Shown here: positions 10,144 through 18,607 of the stretch, piece by piece
Layout: each line of letters starts with the position of its first letter
Position numbering within the stretch: the stretch's first letter is position 1
NCBI RefSeq assembly: GCF_004217285.1
Contig: NZ_SHKS01000001.1
Location: forward strand, 503,195-567,194
Length of the DNA stretch: 64,000 bases
Direction: 5' to 3'
DNA from: Streptomyces sp. BK239
GTDB lineage: Bacteria > Actinomycetota > Actinomycetes > Streptomycetales > Streptomycetaceae
The notes under the pieces: model-generated
Database searches by the model: none
Told to the model about the DNA's origin: nothing
Seen by the model: the letters and a program-made list of their open reading frames with translations, nothing else
Program-made: the position numbers and the translations under genes

Positions 10144-10149
10144 TAGGCT
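10144..10149 (+). promoter_or_regulatory. Candidate -10 box for a leaderless methyltransferase transcript
   Basis: TAGGCT lies 6 bp before the ATG at 10156, so a transcript from it would start at or next to the initiation codon. No Shine-Dalgarno is visible before this ATG, in keeping with leaderless translation. No convincing -35 was found. Confidence 0.35.
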
Positions 10150-10155
10150 GAACCA

Positions 10156-10932
10156 ATGGACTTGGGACCACCCGCCGCCGATCAAAAACTGAATGCTGAT
10201 GTCCCATGGGACGCCTTCGATCCCGATGAGTACATCAAGCACAATTACCTGGGCATCCAGGCCGTGGACGAGGAGATCCTCTCCCGTGTGCGGGACCACT
10301 TCAGTGATCATTTCCGGGGGCGGGCGGGACGGGTGCATTCCGGTATCGACGTGGGCGCGGGGCCCAATCTCTACCCCGCCCTCGCGATGCTTCCCTGGTG
10401 CGACCGGATCACCCTGCTGGAGCGGTCCGAGAGCAACCTCGACTACCTCCGCCGTCAACTCCAGAGCTACGACGCGCACTGGGACCAGTTCTGGGAGGTC
10501 CTGCGCAAGGGCGAGGCATATGCCGAGCTGGGCGACGACTACGGGAAGTACCTCGCCGAAGCCGTCCGGGCCCCCGAGCCGGGCAGTCTCTTCGACCTGT
10601 GCGGCAGCGACCGCCGCTGGGACCTCGGCACGATGTTCTTCGTGGCCGAATCCATCACCACCGACCTCGACGAGTTCCGCCGCGGCGTCGGCTGCTTCAT
10701 GCACGTGCTGAATCCCGGCGCGCCCTTCGCCGCCGCTTTCATGGAGCATTCCGAGGGATATCAGGTGGGTTCCCAGGAATTCCCGGCCCTGGACGTCGAC
10801 GTGGCCGAGGTGAGAACTCAGCTCGCTGAATACGCGGACGAGGTGACGATTCACCGCACCGCCAATCCGCAGGAACTCGTGCGCGACGGATACACGGGAA
10901 TGATCCTCGCCTGCGGGCGGCGGAAGAGCTGA
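10156..10932 (+). CDS. SCO2525-family SAM-dependent methyltransferase
   Basis: A 258-residue class I methyltransferase. The SAM motif I is GIDVGAGPNLYPAL near residue 63, and an acidic residue follows beta2 (LLERSESN). The fold resembles the NNMT/PNMT/TEMT small-molecule methyltransferases. From memory it matches the SCO2525 family, first gene of a conserved actinobacterial cassette followed by SCO2524-, SCO2523-, SCO2522- and SCO2521-type genes, the order seen here. Substrate unknown. The gap to the next gene holds an 11-bp periodic repeat. Confidence 0.85.
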   Translation: MDLGPPAADQKLNADVPWDAFDPDEYIKHNYLGIQAVDEEILSRVRDHFSDHFRGRAGRVHSGIDVGAGPNLYPALAMLPWCDRITLLERSESNLDYLRRQLQSYDAHWDQFWEVLRKGEAYAELGDDYGKYLAEAVRAPEPGSLFDLCGSDRRWDLGTMFFVAESITTDLDEFRRGVGCFMHVLNPGAPFAAAFMEHSEGYQVGSQEFPALDVDVAEVRTQLAEYADEVTIHRTANPQELVRDGYTGMILACGRRKS

Positions 10933-10966
10933 CTTCCGGTCCGTTTCTTCCGTGACGCCGAAAAGC

Positions 10967-11043
10967 AGGCGGAAAGCAGACGGAAGGCAGACGGAAAGCC
11001 GCCGGAACGACGTCGGAATGACGCGGGGATGCCGCCGGAACGA
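10967..11043. repeat. Seven degenerate 11-bp units in the cassette leader
   Basis: Between the methyltransferase and the SCO2524-type gene, seven contiguous 11-mers can be aligned: aggcggaaagc, agacggaaggc, agacggaaagc, cgccggaacga, cgtcggaatga, cgcggggatgc, cgccggaacga. Each has a CGGAA-like core at the same offset, so the cores fall about once per helical turn. Upstream, cttccgt-type sequence could pair with the first units. Confidence 0.6.
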
Positions 11044-11118
11044 ACACCCGCCGCGAAAGACGGCGTCGAGGCGGACACGGTGACGGCATGGTGACGGGCC
11101 TGTGCGAGGGGAATGGGC

Positions 11119-12981
11119 ATGCAGATCAAACCGAGACAGAACCTGCTCGAGGTGTGGCAGGCCATCGGCCGCCATTCATTCGACAACGGTGAATGGGACT
11201 GGGGCGAATGGGGCGGCCGCAGCAGCGTCGCCGACGCGGAGCGACTGCTCTGCCTGATGTACCCCGCCACCGAAATCAGCGCGTTCCGTCTCGACGACCC
11301 GGACACCACCCAACGGGACGTGGAAAGGGCCCTGCGGAACGCGGGCGACTCCACCGCGATTCCCGGGAACCTCGTCAAGGTCCTCACCCACTTCATGGAG
11401 CAGCACCGCGGCGAGGGCAGGCCCACCTTCGCCGGCGGCTACTACTTCTCGCCCGAGGATCCCGAGCAGCAACTCACCCAGGAGCAGCGGGACGTGGGCG
11501 TGGTCGACGCCTACTCCATGTCGGTCACCCTCTGCCTCGCCACGCTCGGCTTCCTCAAGGTCTACCGGGGCAAGACCCAGCGGGCCAGCACCCTCGCCCA
11601 GATCGAGCGGCTCTGGGAGGCCACCAGCGCCCGGCTGACCGCCGCCATGGTGAGCCTGCTGCGCTCCTTCACCGTCAACGTCGTCGACGTCAACGGCGAC
11701 CAGGGACAGGCCCTGACCCGGCTGCTCGGCCAGGGCCGGCTCTCCCAGCGGCAGGTCCTGCAGCGCTTCCAGGAACGCTTCAAGCAGTTACGCGCCGTCA
11801 TCAGCGAGAGCCTCATCCTCGGTCTCGACGCCGACATCACCGACGAACTGCGCAACGAGAACCGCATGTTCGAGTGCGGCTGGGCCTGGAGCCTGGTGCA
11901 GGGCGCCCCCGACGTCGAGGTGGAGCCCGAGACCGCCGTCGCCATCGGCAAGCAGCCCGAGGGCGTGGCCCACGCCGTGCCCTACCTGTACTTCACCGTC
12001 GTCGCCCTCGACGGCATCCCCGACCTGTTCTCCGAGCGCACCCTCGTCCTCGGTCTGCTCAACCCCGAACAGCAGAAACTCGCCGACGCGCTCCGGCTGC
12101 GCTGGGAGATCACCCAGCAGTACTGGTCGGCGGTGGCCCGATTCGGCGACGGCACCTGGCCGCTGGAGGAGATCCCCTGGCGCACCACGCTCCAGCAGCT
12201 GGAGTCGGAGTACTTCTCCCTCTCCGTGGCCTCCATCCTCGTCCACGACCTCGTCCGCCGCCGCGCCACCGACGACGACCTCACCCGCACCGTCGCCGTC
12301 ATGGAACGCCTCGCCGAACGCGGCCGGATCACCAGCGGCATGACCCGCGACGACCCCGCGATCGGCCTGCACAACCCCGGCGTCACCCTGCCCCTGCTGG
12401 GCAGCGACGCCCTGGGCCCGCCCATGAAGTGGACGATGACGGACTTCTCCGCGCAGCTGCTCAAGCGGACCATCCAACTCTGTTCGCTGTCCCGGAACAT
12501 CAGCTCCCAGGACCGTCTGCTGCAACTGGCCGAGAGCATCCTCGACCACCTCTGGCAGCGCCGGCTCAGCGAGGGCCACGGCGTCGGCCTGTGGGACAAC
12601 GTGCACGCCGTCTACCCCGAATCCCCGGTACGCCAGGGCCCGTTGTCCTGGAACATCATGGAGCGCATCACCGAGTGCATGGTCGCCGCGCACGGCCTGT
12701 ACGACCAGAAACCGGTCCGCAGCTCCGAACTCACCGAGCTGTCCAAGGCGTTGATCAGCGAGGCGGCGCACCTGTTCGGCCGGGAGCAGATGGAGCAGGC
12801 CGCCCCCGCCCTCAAGAGCCCCCAGGGAGAAGAGATCAAGGCCATCGAGGCGGACCTGCGCCGCGCCCGGCGACTCGTCGGCGACCAGCCCGGCACCGCC
12901 TACGCACTCGCCCTCGGCGTCCTGACCCGGCTCGACACCCTCGCCCGGGCCCGCGGCGACGCCGACCCGCAGGGGAGGTGA
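11119..12981 (+). CDS. SCO2524-family protein of unknown function
   Basis: A large soluble protein of 620 residues with no signal peptide, transmembrane segment or nucleotide-binding motif that I recognise. It begins MQIKPRQNLLEVWQAIGRHSF and is mostly helical by composition. From memory it matches the SCO2524 family of the five-gene cassette. The ATG at 11119 is preferred over 11113 because GAGGGG is 8 nt upstream. It contains a TTA leucine codon at 11788-11790 (codon 224), so full-length product should depend on bldA. The stop is 4 bp before the next start. Confidence 0.8.
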   Translation: MQIKPRQNLLEVWQAIGRHSFDNGEWDWGEWGGRSSVADAERLLCLMYPATEISAFRLDDPDTTQRDVERALRNAGDSTAIPGNLVKVLTHFMEQHRGEGRPTFAGGYYFSPEDPEQQLTQEQRDVGVVDAYSMSVTLCLATLGFLKVYRGKTQRASTLAQIERLWEATSARLTAAMVSLLRSFTVNVVDVNGDQGQALTRLLGQGRLSQRQVLQRFQERFKQLRAVISESLILGLDADITDELRNENRMFECGWAWSLVQGAPDVEVEPETAVAIGKQPEGVAHAVPYLYFTVVALDGIPDLFSERTLVLGLLNPEQQKLADALRLRWEITQQYWSAVARFGDGTWPLEEIPWRTTLQQLESEYFSLSVASILVHDLVRRRATDDDLTRTVAVMERLAERGRITSGMTRDDPAIGLHNPGVTLPLLGSDALGPPMKWTMTDFSAQLLKRTIQLCSLSRNISSQDRLLQLAESILDHLWQRRLSEGHGVGLWDNVHAVYPESPVRQGPLSWNIMERITECMVAAHGLYDQKPVRSSELTELSKALISEAAHLFGREQMEQAAPALKSPQGEEIKAIEADLRRARRLVGDQPGTAYALALGVLTRLDTLARARGDADPQGR

Positions 12982-12984
12982 CGG

Positions 12985-13905
12985 GTGCTCGTCTTCGCCG
13001 CCTCCGACAAGGGGGGCACGGGCCGTTCCGTCACCAGCGCCAACCTCGCCTACCACCGCGCGCTGGACGGGGACGACGTCTGCTACCTCGACTTCGACTT
13101 CGGCTCGCCCACCGCGGCCGCCGTCTTCGACCTGCCCGACGTGCTCGGGGAGGCCGAGGGGCGGGGCCTGCACTCCTACCTCAAGGGCGAGGTGGGCGAG
13201 CCGCTGCGGGTCGACGTGTGGGCCCGCACCGAACACCCCGTCCTGCTCAGCCGGCCCGGCGGCTCCGGCCGGCTGGTGCTGCTGCCCGGCGACCGCTCCG
13301 GCGGTGAATTCGTCACCGACGCGGAGAACCTGCACCGGTGCGTGGACCTCGTCCTGCGACTGAAACGCGAATTCGACGTCATCATCGTCGACTTGAGCGC
13401 CGGACGCAGTTATGCGATGGACCTCGCGCTGCTCGCCACCTCGCCCCGCGGCGGGCTCGGGCGACTGAAAACGCGATGGCTCGTCTATCACCGCTGGACC
13501 CGCCAGCACGTGATGGCGGCCGCCGAACTCGTGTACGGGAAACAGGGCATAGTCGAGGCCGGTTGCGCCATGGGCCACGACTCGGACGCGCTCAACGCCG
13601 CGATCCGTTTCGTACGGGCCGCCGTTCCCAATCTCGAGTCGCCGCTCTGGTCGCAGGTCTCACCCGCCCAGTACGCGTGGATGCGGCAGTGCGACACGCA
13701 ACTGGAGGAAATCGCGGCCGGCCGCGGCATCGGCAAGACGCGGGTGCTGTCGTCCATTCCGCTGGAACCCGTCCTCCAGTGGCAGGAACGCCTCATCACC
13801 GACGAGGACGTCCACGACCGCCGGATCGCCAATGTCGAGACCTGGCAGAAGATGGGCGAACTCGCACAACGCCTGACCGACGACACCTACTGGGGGCAGC
13901 TGTGA
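12985..13905 (+). CDS. SCO2523-family variant P-loop (ParA/MinD-like) ATPase
   Basis: A 306-residue P-loop protein of the SIMIBI/ParA type. The N-terminal motif KGGTGRS (K9 to S15) keeps the deviant-Walker signature lysine (K9) but has Arg14 where the catalytic P-loop lysine normally is. A switch-like LDFDFGSPTA and a hydrophobic strand ending in D (DVIIVDLSAG) follow. No partner ParB or parS is visible, so plasmid or chromosome partition is unlikely. It may be a regulatory or positioning ATPase, or bind nucleotide without fast hydrolysis. GTG start after AGGGGAGG; the stop overlaps the next gene. Confidence 0.88.
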   Translation: MLVFAASDKGGTGRSVTSANLAYHRALDGDDVCYLDFDFGSPTAAAVFDLPDVLGEAEGRGLHSYLKGEVGEPLRVDVWARTEHPVLLSRPGGSGRLVLLPGDRSGGEFVTDAENLHRCVDLVLRLKREFDVIIVDLSAGRSYAMDLALLATSPRGGLGRLKTRWLVYHRWTRQHVMAAAELVYGKQGIVEAGCAMGHDSDALNAAIRFVRAAVPNLESPLWSQVSPAQYAWMRQCDTQLEEIAAGRGIGKTRVLSSIPLEPVLQWQERLITDEDVHDRRIANVETWQKMGELAQRLTDDTYWGQL

Positions 13906-14915
13906 GCGGGCCGGGAACGGTGTTCCGGGAGACCAGCGCGCAGCCGCGCACAGAATCCGTGCCCTACTCCCATCTCTCCCTGGAATTAGGGCACTTGTAC
14001 ATGGAGGACTTCGTCGAAGGCCCCGACCGGCTGCGCCGCCACTTCGCCGCCGTACGGCCCTGGGTGGACGCCGCCAGGGCCGGCGTCGGCCCGCTGCCGG
14101 CCGGCCGACGACCGAGGATCAGCACCTGCTTCCTCATCGACGACTACTTCAGCCGGCTCTCCACCCCCGCCGAACTCGTCCCGCCGCTGCTCGAAGCGGC
14201 GGCCGAGTCCGGCCTCACCATCGACTACCTGGCCCGCGAGTCGGGCTGCGCCGGCCCCGCCCTCGCCGGCCCCGGCCCGGCCGGCGGGTCCGGCCGCCGC
14301 GACCGCGCCGTCCTCGCCGAGGCCGTCCTGCACCGGCTCGTGGAGTCGCCCCCGCCCGGCAGCAACGGCTTCCGCCCGCCCGTCAGCCGCACCGGCTGGC
14401 TCACCAACGGCCGCCGCGCCCCCTCCCGGCGCACCTCCGCCGCCCTGGACGCCACCGGGGCGGTCTGGGAGCCGCCGAGCGAGACCGGCGCGCGCGGCCA
14501 CTCCGTCTTCATGGACGTCGAACTGTGGAGCGGGCCCGAGGACGAGCGCACCTGGTCCTGCGCCTTCCTCGCCTCGGTCTGGCAGCTCGTCCGGCTCGGG
14601 CTGCTGCGCGACAACGGCCAGGCCGTGCTGACCCCCGCCGTCTGGGACGACAAGGCGTTCCCGGCCGACTGGGACGCGCTGCCGCCCGTCGTCCGCCTCA
14701 ACCCGCTCGCGCCGCCCTTCACCGCGTACGCCACGTGCAGCATCCTCCCGGCCCGGTTCCTGCCCGTGGAGCACGCCGTCCGCGTCGTCCTCGACCAGGT
14801 CCACGTCGAGGAGGAGGCGCTGCGCCAGGTCGCCGAACGCTCCGCGGGCGAGGGCGTCACCGTGCCCGCCGGGGTCGTGGACCGCACCTCCTACGTGTTC
14901 CCGCCGGGGCTGTGA
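13902..14915 (+). CDS. SCO2522-family protein of unknown function with a TTA codon
   Basis: A soluble 337-residue protein starting at a GTG that overlaps the upstream stop (GTGA). Its N-terminal part reads SHLSLELGHLYMEDF. The middle is Pro/Gly/Arg-rich and no catalytic motif is recognised. It matches, from memory, the SCO2522 family of the same cassette. Codon 29 is TTA (13986-13988), a second bldA-dependent codon in this operon. Translational coupling to the ATPase upstream and a 1-bp gap to the gene downstream suggest fixed stoichiometry. Confidence 0.8.
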   Translation: MSGPGTVFRETSAQPRTESVPYSHLSLELGHLYMEDFVEGPDRLRRHFAAVRPWVDAARAGVGPLPAGRRPRISTCFLIDDYFSRLSTPAELVPPLLEAAAESGLTIDYLARESGCAGPALAGPGPAGGSGRRDRAVLAEAVLHRLVESPPPGSNGFRPPVSRTGWLTNGRRAPSRRTSAALDATGAVWEPPSETGARGHSVFMDVELWSGPEDERTWSCAFLASVWQLVRLGLLRDNGQAVLTPAVWDDKAFPADWDALPPVVRLNPLAPPFTAYATCSILPARFLPVEHAVRVVLDQVHVEEEALRQVAERSAGEGVTVPAGVVDRTSYVFPPGL

Positions 14916-14916
14916 C

Positions 14917-15891
14917 ATGAGCGGCCTGGGCACGACCACGGGGCCCGTCCTGGCCTGCGGCGAGGTGCGGACCTGTCTGCTGCCCAACCGTGACGCGGTG
15001 GACGAGCGGGCAGCCGAGGGGCTGCTGCGCCTGCGCGCCGACGAACGCGTCCGGCTGTCCCGGCGTCCCAACCGGCACGCCGTCTCCCCGGACGTCCTCA
15101 CCGGCGTGGACTGCCGGCTGCCCACCGCCACCGGCGCCCGGATCCGCGCCGTCGGCACGGTGACCGCCCGCGCGGCGCTCGTCGAGGGCCGGGTGTTGCA
15201 GTCGACGGCGTCCTTCTCCCTCCCGGCGGACGGGCCCGACCGGCGCCAGCCCTGGGGCTACTACCTGGTCCGGCCGGGCTCCCTCGTCCCCGTCGGCCGG
15301 CTCCCCGAGAAGTCGGTCCGGGAGGGCTTCCTCACCGGGAGCCGGCAGGGCGAGCTGGACGTCGGCTCGGTCGCCGAGAGCCTGCTGGCGCGGATCTCCC
15401 GGCGGCACGAACTGGACCACGACGCCCCGCTCACCACCGCCGACACCAGCCTGCGCTGGACGGCGTCCCCGACCGCCGCGGGCGAGGAGGCGTCCCTGCA
15501 CTTCACCGAGGCCGGCGACGGACTGAGGGTCGTGGAGCTGCGGCTGCCGCCCGGCACCGAGCCCGCGGCGGTGGCCGGCCTGTGCGAGGACCTCGCCCTG
15601 CACGACTGGCTGCTGACGACCGTCGCCGACAAGCTCGACGGCCTGCGGCTCGGCTCCGACGACCGCAAGGCCGCGCTGAAGGTGCTGCGCCCGCTCGTCG
15701 ACCACCTGCTGCACCTGTGGATGCCCAGGGCCCGCGTCGACCGCGCGCTGACCACCCCCTGGGAGGAGCTGGAGAAGAATCCCGGGTTCAGCAGACAGTG
15801 GACCACCCTGGCCCAGCGCATCCGCGACCAGCTCGCCCTGCAGAACCTCATCAGCCGCGAGGAACACGGCGGCGCGCTCAGCACACCCTGA
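14917..15891 (+). CDS. SCO2521-family protein of unknown function
   Basis: A 324-residue soluble protein beginning MSGLGTTTGPVLACGEVRTCLLPN. The N-terminal half is predicted beta-rich, the C-terminal half helical (LCEDLALHDWLLTTVADKLD and onwards). No signal peptide, membrane segment or known active site was found. It is the last of the five conserved cassette genes and its ATG is 1 bp after the preceding stop. Function unknown; it probably acts with the variant ATPase and the SCO2522- and SCO2524-type proteins. Confidence 0.8.
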   Translation: MSGLGTTTGPVLACGEVRTCLLPNRDAVDERAAEGLLRLRADERVRLSRRPNRHAVSPDVLTGVDCRLPTATGARIRAVGTVTARAALVEGRVLQSTASFSLPADGPDRRQPWGYYLVRPGSLVPVGRLPEKSVREGFLTGSRQGELDVGSVAESLLARISRRHELDHDAPLTTADTSLRWTASPTAAGEEASLHFTEAGDGLRVVELRLPPGTEPAAVAGLCEDLALHDWLLTTVADKLDGLRLGSDDRKAALKVLRPLVDHLLHLWMPRARVDRALTTPWEELEKNPGFSRQWTTLAQRIRDQLALQNLISREEHGGALSTP

Positions 15892-15999
15892 CGGCACCAC
15901 GGCACAGCCCGTACCACCGCACAGCCCGTACGGCAGCACAGCAAGGGAAGGCACCACGGCACCGGTCCGCGCATGATCCCGACGGGGGGAGAAAGAGAG

Positions 16000-16953
16000 A
16001 TGAACGCTCCGGCGCACACGTTGGAAGGCGCTCGGCATGTGACCCAGAAACTCCTGGTCACCGTGGTGGTGGGCGGTGTGGTCTACCTGCTCACCAACGT
16101 CCTCGGAGCCGACGAGGAAGGCCCGTGGCAGCTCGTGCTGTCCGTGCTGTGCGGCGGCATCGTGCTGATCGTGCAGTTCCTCGTGTCCTTCGTGAACCAG
16201 ATGAACGCCGTCAAGGACTCGGTGGACAAGAGGTTCGCCGACATCGGCAAGGCCACCAAGCTCTTCAACGAGGTGGAGAAGCTGCGCGGCGACGGCGTGC
16301 CCCGGCTCGCCGAACACGCCACCAAGGTCGTCTCCATGGGGCCGGACATCCTGCACGCGTTCGCGCACGCCGAGATCGACCGACTGGCCGCGCAGATGGA
16401 GGACTTCACCAACCTCGTCGCCGAGTGCCCCGGCGAGAACCACGACTGGCTCATGACCCTCACCCGGTGCACCCGCAAGAGCATCGACGCCATCAGCACC
16501 ACCGTCGTCGACGACAGCTTCTGGAACACCGAACCCGCCGGCCGCTACCTCACCGCCCAGCGGGAGGCCATCCTCGACCCCGAGCGCCGTATCCGGGTGC
16601 GGCGGCTGTTCATCGTCAAACGGCCCGAGGAGTTCTCCGCCCTGGGGCCGATCTGCACCGAGCAGCGGGACATGGGGATCGACGTGCGGGTGGTCGCGCT
16701 GGAGGAGCTCCCGCCGTACTTCCGGCGCGGCAAGATGATCGACTTCATCGTGTTCGACGAGGCGCTGACGTACGAGATCCACGCCGACCAGCTCAGCGTG
16801 AACTCCTCCACCACGATCAACGCCCGCGCGAACGAGGTCGAGCCCCTGCGCCGCCGGTTCAACCTGCTCTGGGACGCAGCCGACCCGGCCAACTCCCCGA
16901 ACGGCCTGCCCGGCCAGGTACGGGTCAGGAGCGGCGGCCCCGACCCGGACTGA
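16000..16953 (+). CDS. Two-TM membrane protein with a cytoplasmic C-terminal domain, cassette-linked
   Basis: A 317-residue protein with two N-terminal membrane helices (LLVTVVVGGVVYLLTNVLG and the VLSVLCGGIVLIVQFLVSFV stretch). A helical, coiled-coil-like stretch follows, then an alpha/beta C-terminal domain (RRLFIVKRPEEF; DVRVVALEELPPYF; MIDFIVFDEALTYE). The last part recalls HKD-less phospholipase-D-like or DUF sensor domains, but no catalytic motif is present. It lies 108 bp after the cassette on the same strand and could anchor it to the membrane; that link is inference. ATG at 16000 preferred over 15973. Confidence 0.65.
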   Translation: MNAPAHTLEGARHVTQKLLVTVVVGGVVYLLTNVLGADEEGPWQLVLSVLCGGIVLIVQFLVSFVNQMNAVKDSVDKRFADIGKATKLFNEVEKLRGDGVPRLAEHATKVVSMGPDILHAFAHAEIDRLAAQMEDFTNLVAECPGENHDWLMTLTRCTRKSIDAISTTVVDDSFWNTEPAGRYLTAQREAILDPERRIRVRRLFIVKRPEEFSALGPICTEQRDMGIDVRVVALEELPPYFRRGKMIDFIVFDEALTYEIHADQLSVNSSTTINARANEVEPLRRRFNLLWDAADPANSPNGLPGQVRVRSGGPDPD

Positions 16954-17007
16954 CGCCGGTGACGCCCGGCCGGGCCCGGTCCCACCGGTCCGGCCGCGGT
17001 GCCGGGG

Positions 17008-18297
17008 TCAGGCGGCCTCGGTGATCTCGGCGGACGCCCGATCCGCTGCCGTCTCCCCGCGCCGTACGGCCAGGAGCAGCAGCGGTGTCGCCAGCAGCAG
17101 CGCGCCCGCCAGGGCGATCGCGGTGCGCGGCCCGGTGAGAGCGGCCAGGCCGCCCCACAGCGCGGTCAGGGCCGCCACGCTCGCCTTGGTCCCCACCGAC
17201 CACGCCGACAGAGTACGGGCCACCCGGTCCGTCGGGGTCAGCTCCAGCCGGGTGGTGGCGAGGACGGGGTTGAACACGCCCGCGCAGGCGATCAGTCCCA
17301 GCTCCACCGTCATCACCAGGACGAGCCCGGCGACGCCCGGCCCGACGAAGGCCAGCCCGAGCGACCAGCACGCGCGCAGCACCCCCGTGCCGAGCAGCAC
17401 CCGCCGGCGGCCGTACCGGGCCACCAGCCGGGGCGCCAGCCGTGATCCGATCAGCCCGCCGACGCAGGGCACGGCGAAGGCCAGCGCGTACTGCCAGGGG
17501 GCGAAGCCCAGCGGGCCCAGCATCAGCACGGCCAGCGGCGGCGCGGTCGCCATGATCAGACCGTTGACCAGCGCGGCGTTGAGGAACAGCGGCCGCAGCA
17601 CGGGATGCGCGAACAGGTGCCGCCAGCCGGCGAGCAGGTCCCCGGCGCGCAGTCGCTGCCCGTCCCGCGCCGCGGTCACCCGCGCCGGCGCCGGCTCGCG
17701 CGCCCGGATCGCCCGCAGGCCCGCCGCCGACAGCAGATAGCTGACCGCGTCCGCCACGACCGTCACGACCGGGCCGAACAGGCCGATCGCGGCGCCTCCC
17801 AGGGGCGGGCCCAGCATGGTGGCCGTCCAACTCGTCGATTCGAAGCGGCCGTTGGCGGCGAGCAGGCGCTCCGGCGGCAGCAGCGACTTCAGGAAGGCGC
17901 CGCTCGCCGCGGTGAAGGAGATGTCGGCCGCGGCGACGACCGCGGACACCAGCAGCAACTGGCCGACGCCGAGCCCGCCCAGCCAGTAGGCGACGGGCAC
18001 GCTCAGCAGCACCGCGCACCGCACCAGGTCCGCCGTGATCATCACCGGCCGTTTCCGCCTGAACTCCACCCACGGCCCGAGCGGCACCGCCAGCAGCGCC
18101 CCGACCGCAGGTCCCACCGCGGCCAGCGCCGCCACCTCGGCCGGCCCGGCGTGCAGCACCAGCACGGCGATCAGCGGGAACGCGTCGAACGCCAGCCGGG
18201 TCCCGAACGCGCTGACCGTGTACGCCCCCCACAGCCACCCGAAGTCGCGCCCCAACGCCCACCGCACCACCCGGGCGATCCTACGGTGCCCGCCCAC
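17008..18297 (-). CDS. MFS exporter
   Basis: A 429-residue major facilitator with about 12 hydrophobic segments, an Arg-rich loop after TM2 (GPWVEFRRKRPVMI) and another after TM8 (APRLVARYGRRRVLLG). The layout resembles the MFS_3/enterobactin-exporter subgroup (macrolide or siderophore efflux). The GTG start at 18297 has a weak GGTGGGG site. Substrate unknown. It is divergent from the duplicated recO leader. Confidence 0.8.
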   Translation of the reverse strand: MGGHRRIARVVRWALGRDFGWLWGAYTVSAFGTRLAFDAFPLIAVLVLHAGPAEVAALAAVGPAVGALLAVPLGPWVEFRRKRPVMITADLVRCAVLLSVPVAYWLGGLGVGQLLLVSAVVAAADISFTAASGAFLKSLLPPERLLAANGRFESTSWTATMLGPPLGGAAIGLFGPVVTVVADAVSYLLSAAGLRAIRAREPAPARVTAARDGQRLRAGDLLAGWRHLFAHPVLRPLFLNAALVNGLIMATAPPLAVLMLGPLGFAPWQYALAFAVPCVGGLIGSRLAPRLVARYGRRRVLLGTGVLRACWSLGLAFVGPGVAGLVLVMTVELGLIACAGVFNPVLATTRLELTPTDRVARTLSAWSVGTKASVAALTALWGGLAALTGPRTAIALAGALLLATPLLLLAVRRGETAADRASAEITEAA

Positions 18298-18353
18298 CCC
18301 CCACCCGGCATGGGCGAGAATGAACCCATGAGCCTGTTCGACAGCGGTGCGCG

Positions 18354-18482
18354 ATGAGTCTGTTCCGGGATGACGGCGTAGTGCTTCGCGCTCAGAAGCT
18401 CGGCGAGGCCGACCGGATCATGCTGTGTCTTTGCGGGGGGCGACCCCCGCACCCCCAGCAGGCCTGGGGCGGTGTGCGATGA
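18354..18482 (+). pseudogene. recO: Truncated recO copy A
   Basis: This 42-codon frame encodes the first 22 residues of RecO (MSLFRDDGVVLRAQKLGEAD then RI) and then MLCLCGGRPPHPQQAWGGVR from the repeat leader. Its TGA overlaps the ATG of copy B (ATGA at 18479-18482). It can be translated but lacks almost all of the OB fold. Confidence 0.8.
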
Positions 18483-18603
18483 GTCTGTTCCGGGATGACG
18501 GCGTCGTCCTGCGCACCCAGAAGCTCGGCGAGGCCGACCGGATCATGCTGTGTCTTTGCGGGGGGCGACCCCCGCACCCCCAGCAGGCCTGGGGCGGTGT
18601 GCG
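18354..18603. repeat. Two tandem copies of the recO 5' end (125-bp period)
   Basis: The recO start region recurs with ATGs at 18354, 18479 and 18604, exactly 125 bp apart. The second copy is identical to recO through about 60 bp and the first has a few substitutions (gtagtgcttcgcgctc for gtcgtcctgcgcaccc). Each partial copy ends in a leader carrying a hairpin, tgcggggg/cccccgca (18432-18451 and 18557-18576). A fourth, shorter MSLF start (ATGAGCCTGTTC) lies at 18328. Confidence 0.92.
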
Positions 18604-18607
18604 ATGA
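18479..18607 (+). pseudogene. recO: Truncated recO copy B
   Basis: This 42-codon frame is identical to RecO over its first 22 residues, then runs into the same leader-derived tail as copy A. Its TGA overlaps the start of the intact recO (ATGA at 18604-18607), so ribosomes finishing copy B could reinitiate on recO. Confidence 0.8.

Noticed and set aside
12985..13905. ParA-like gene as evidence of an integrated plasmid
   Set aside because: No ParB, parS, replication or transfer genes are present, and flanking genes are chromosomal core.
18354..18603. Regular repeats near recO as a CRISPR array
   Set aside because: Units are whole 125-bp copies of a gene start with no spacers and no cas genes nearby.
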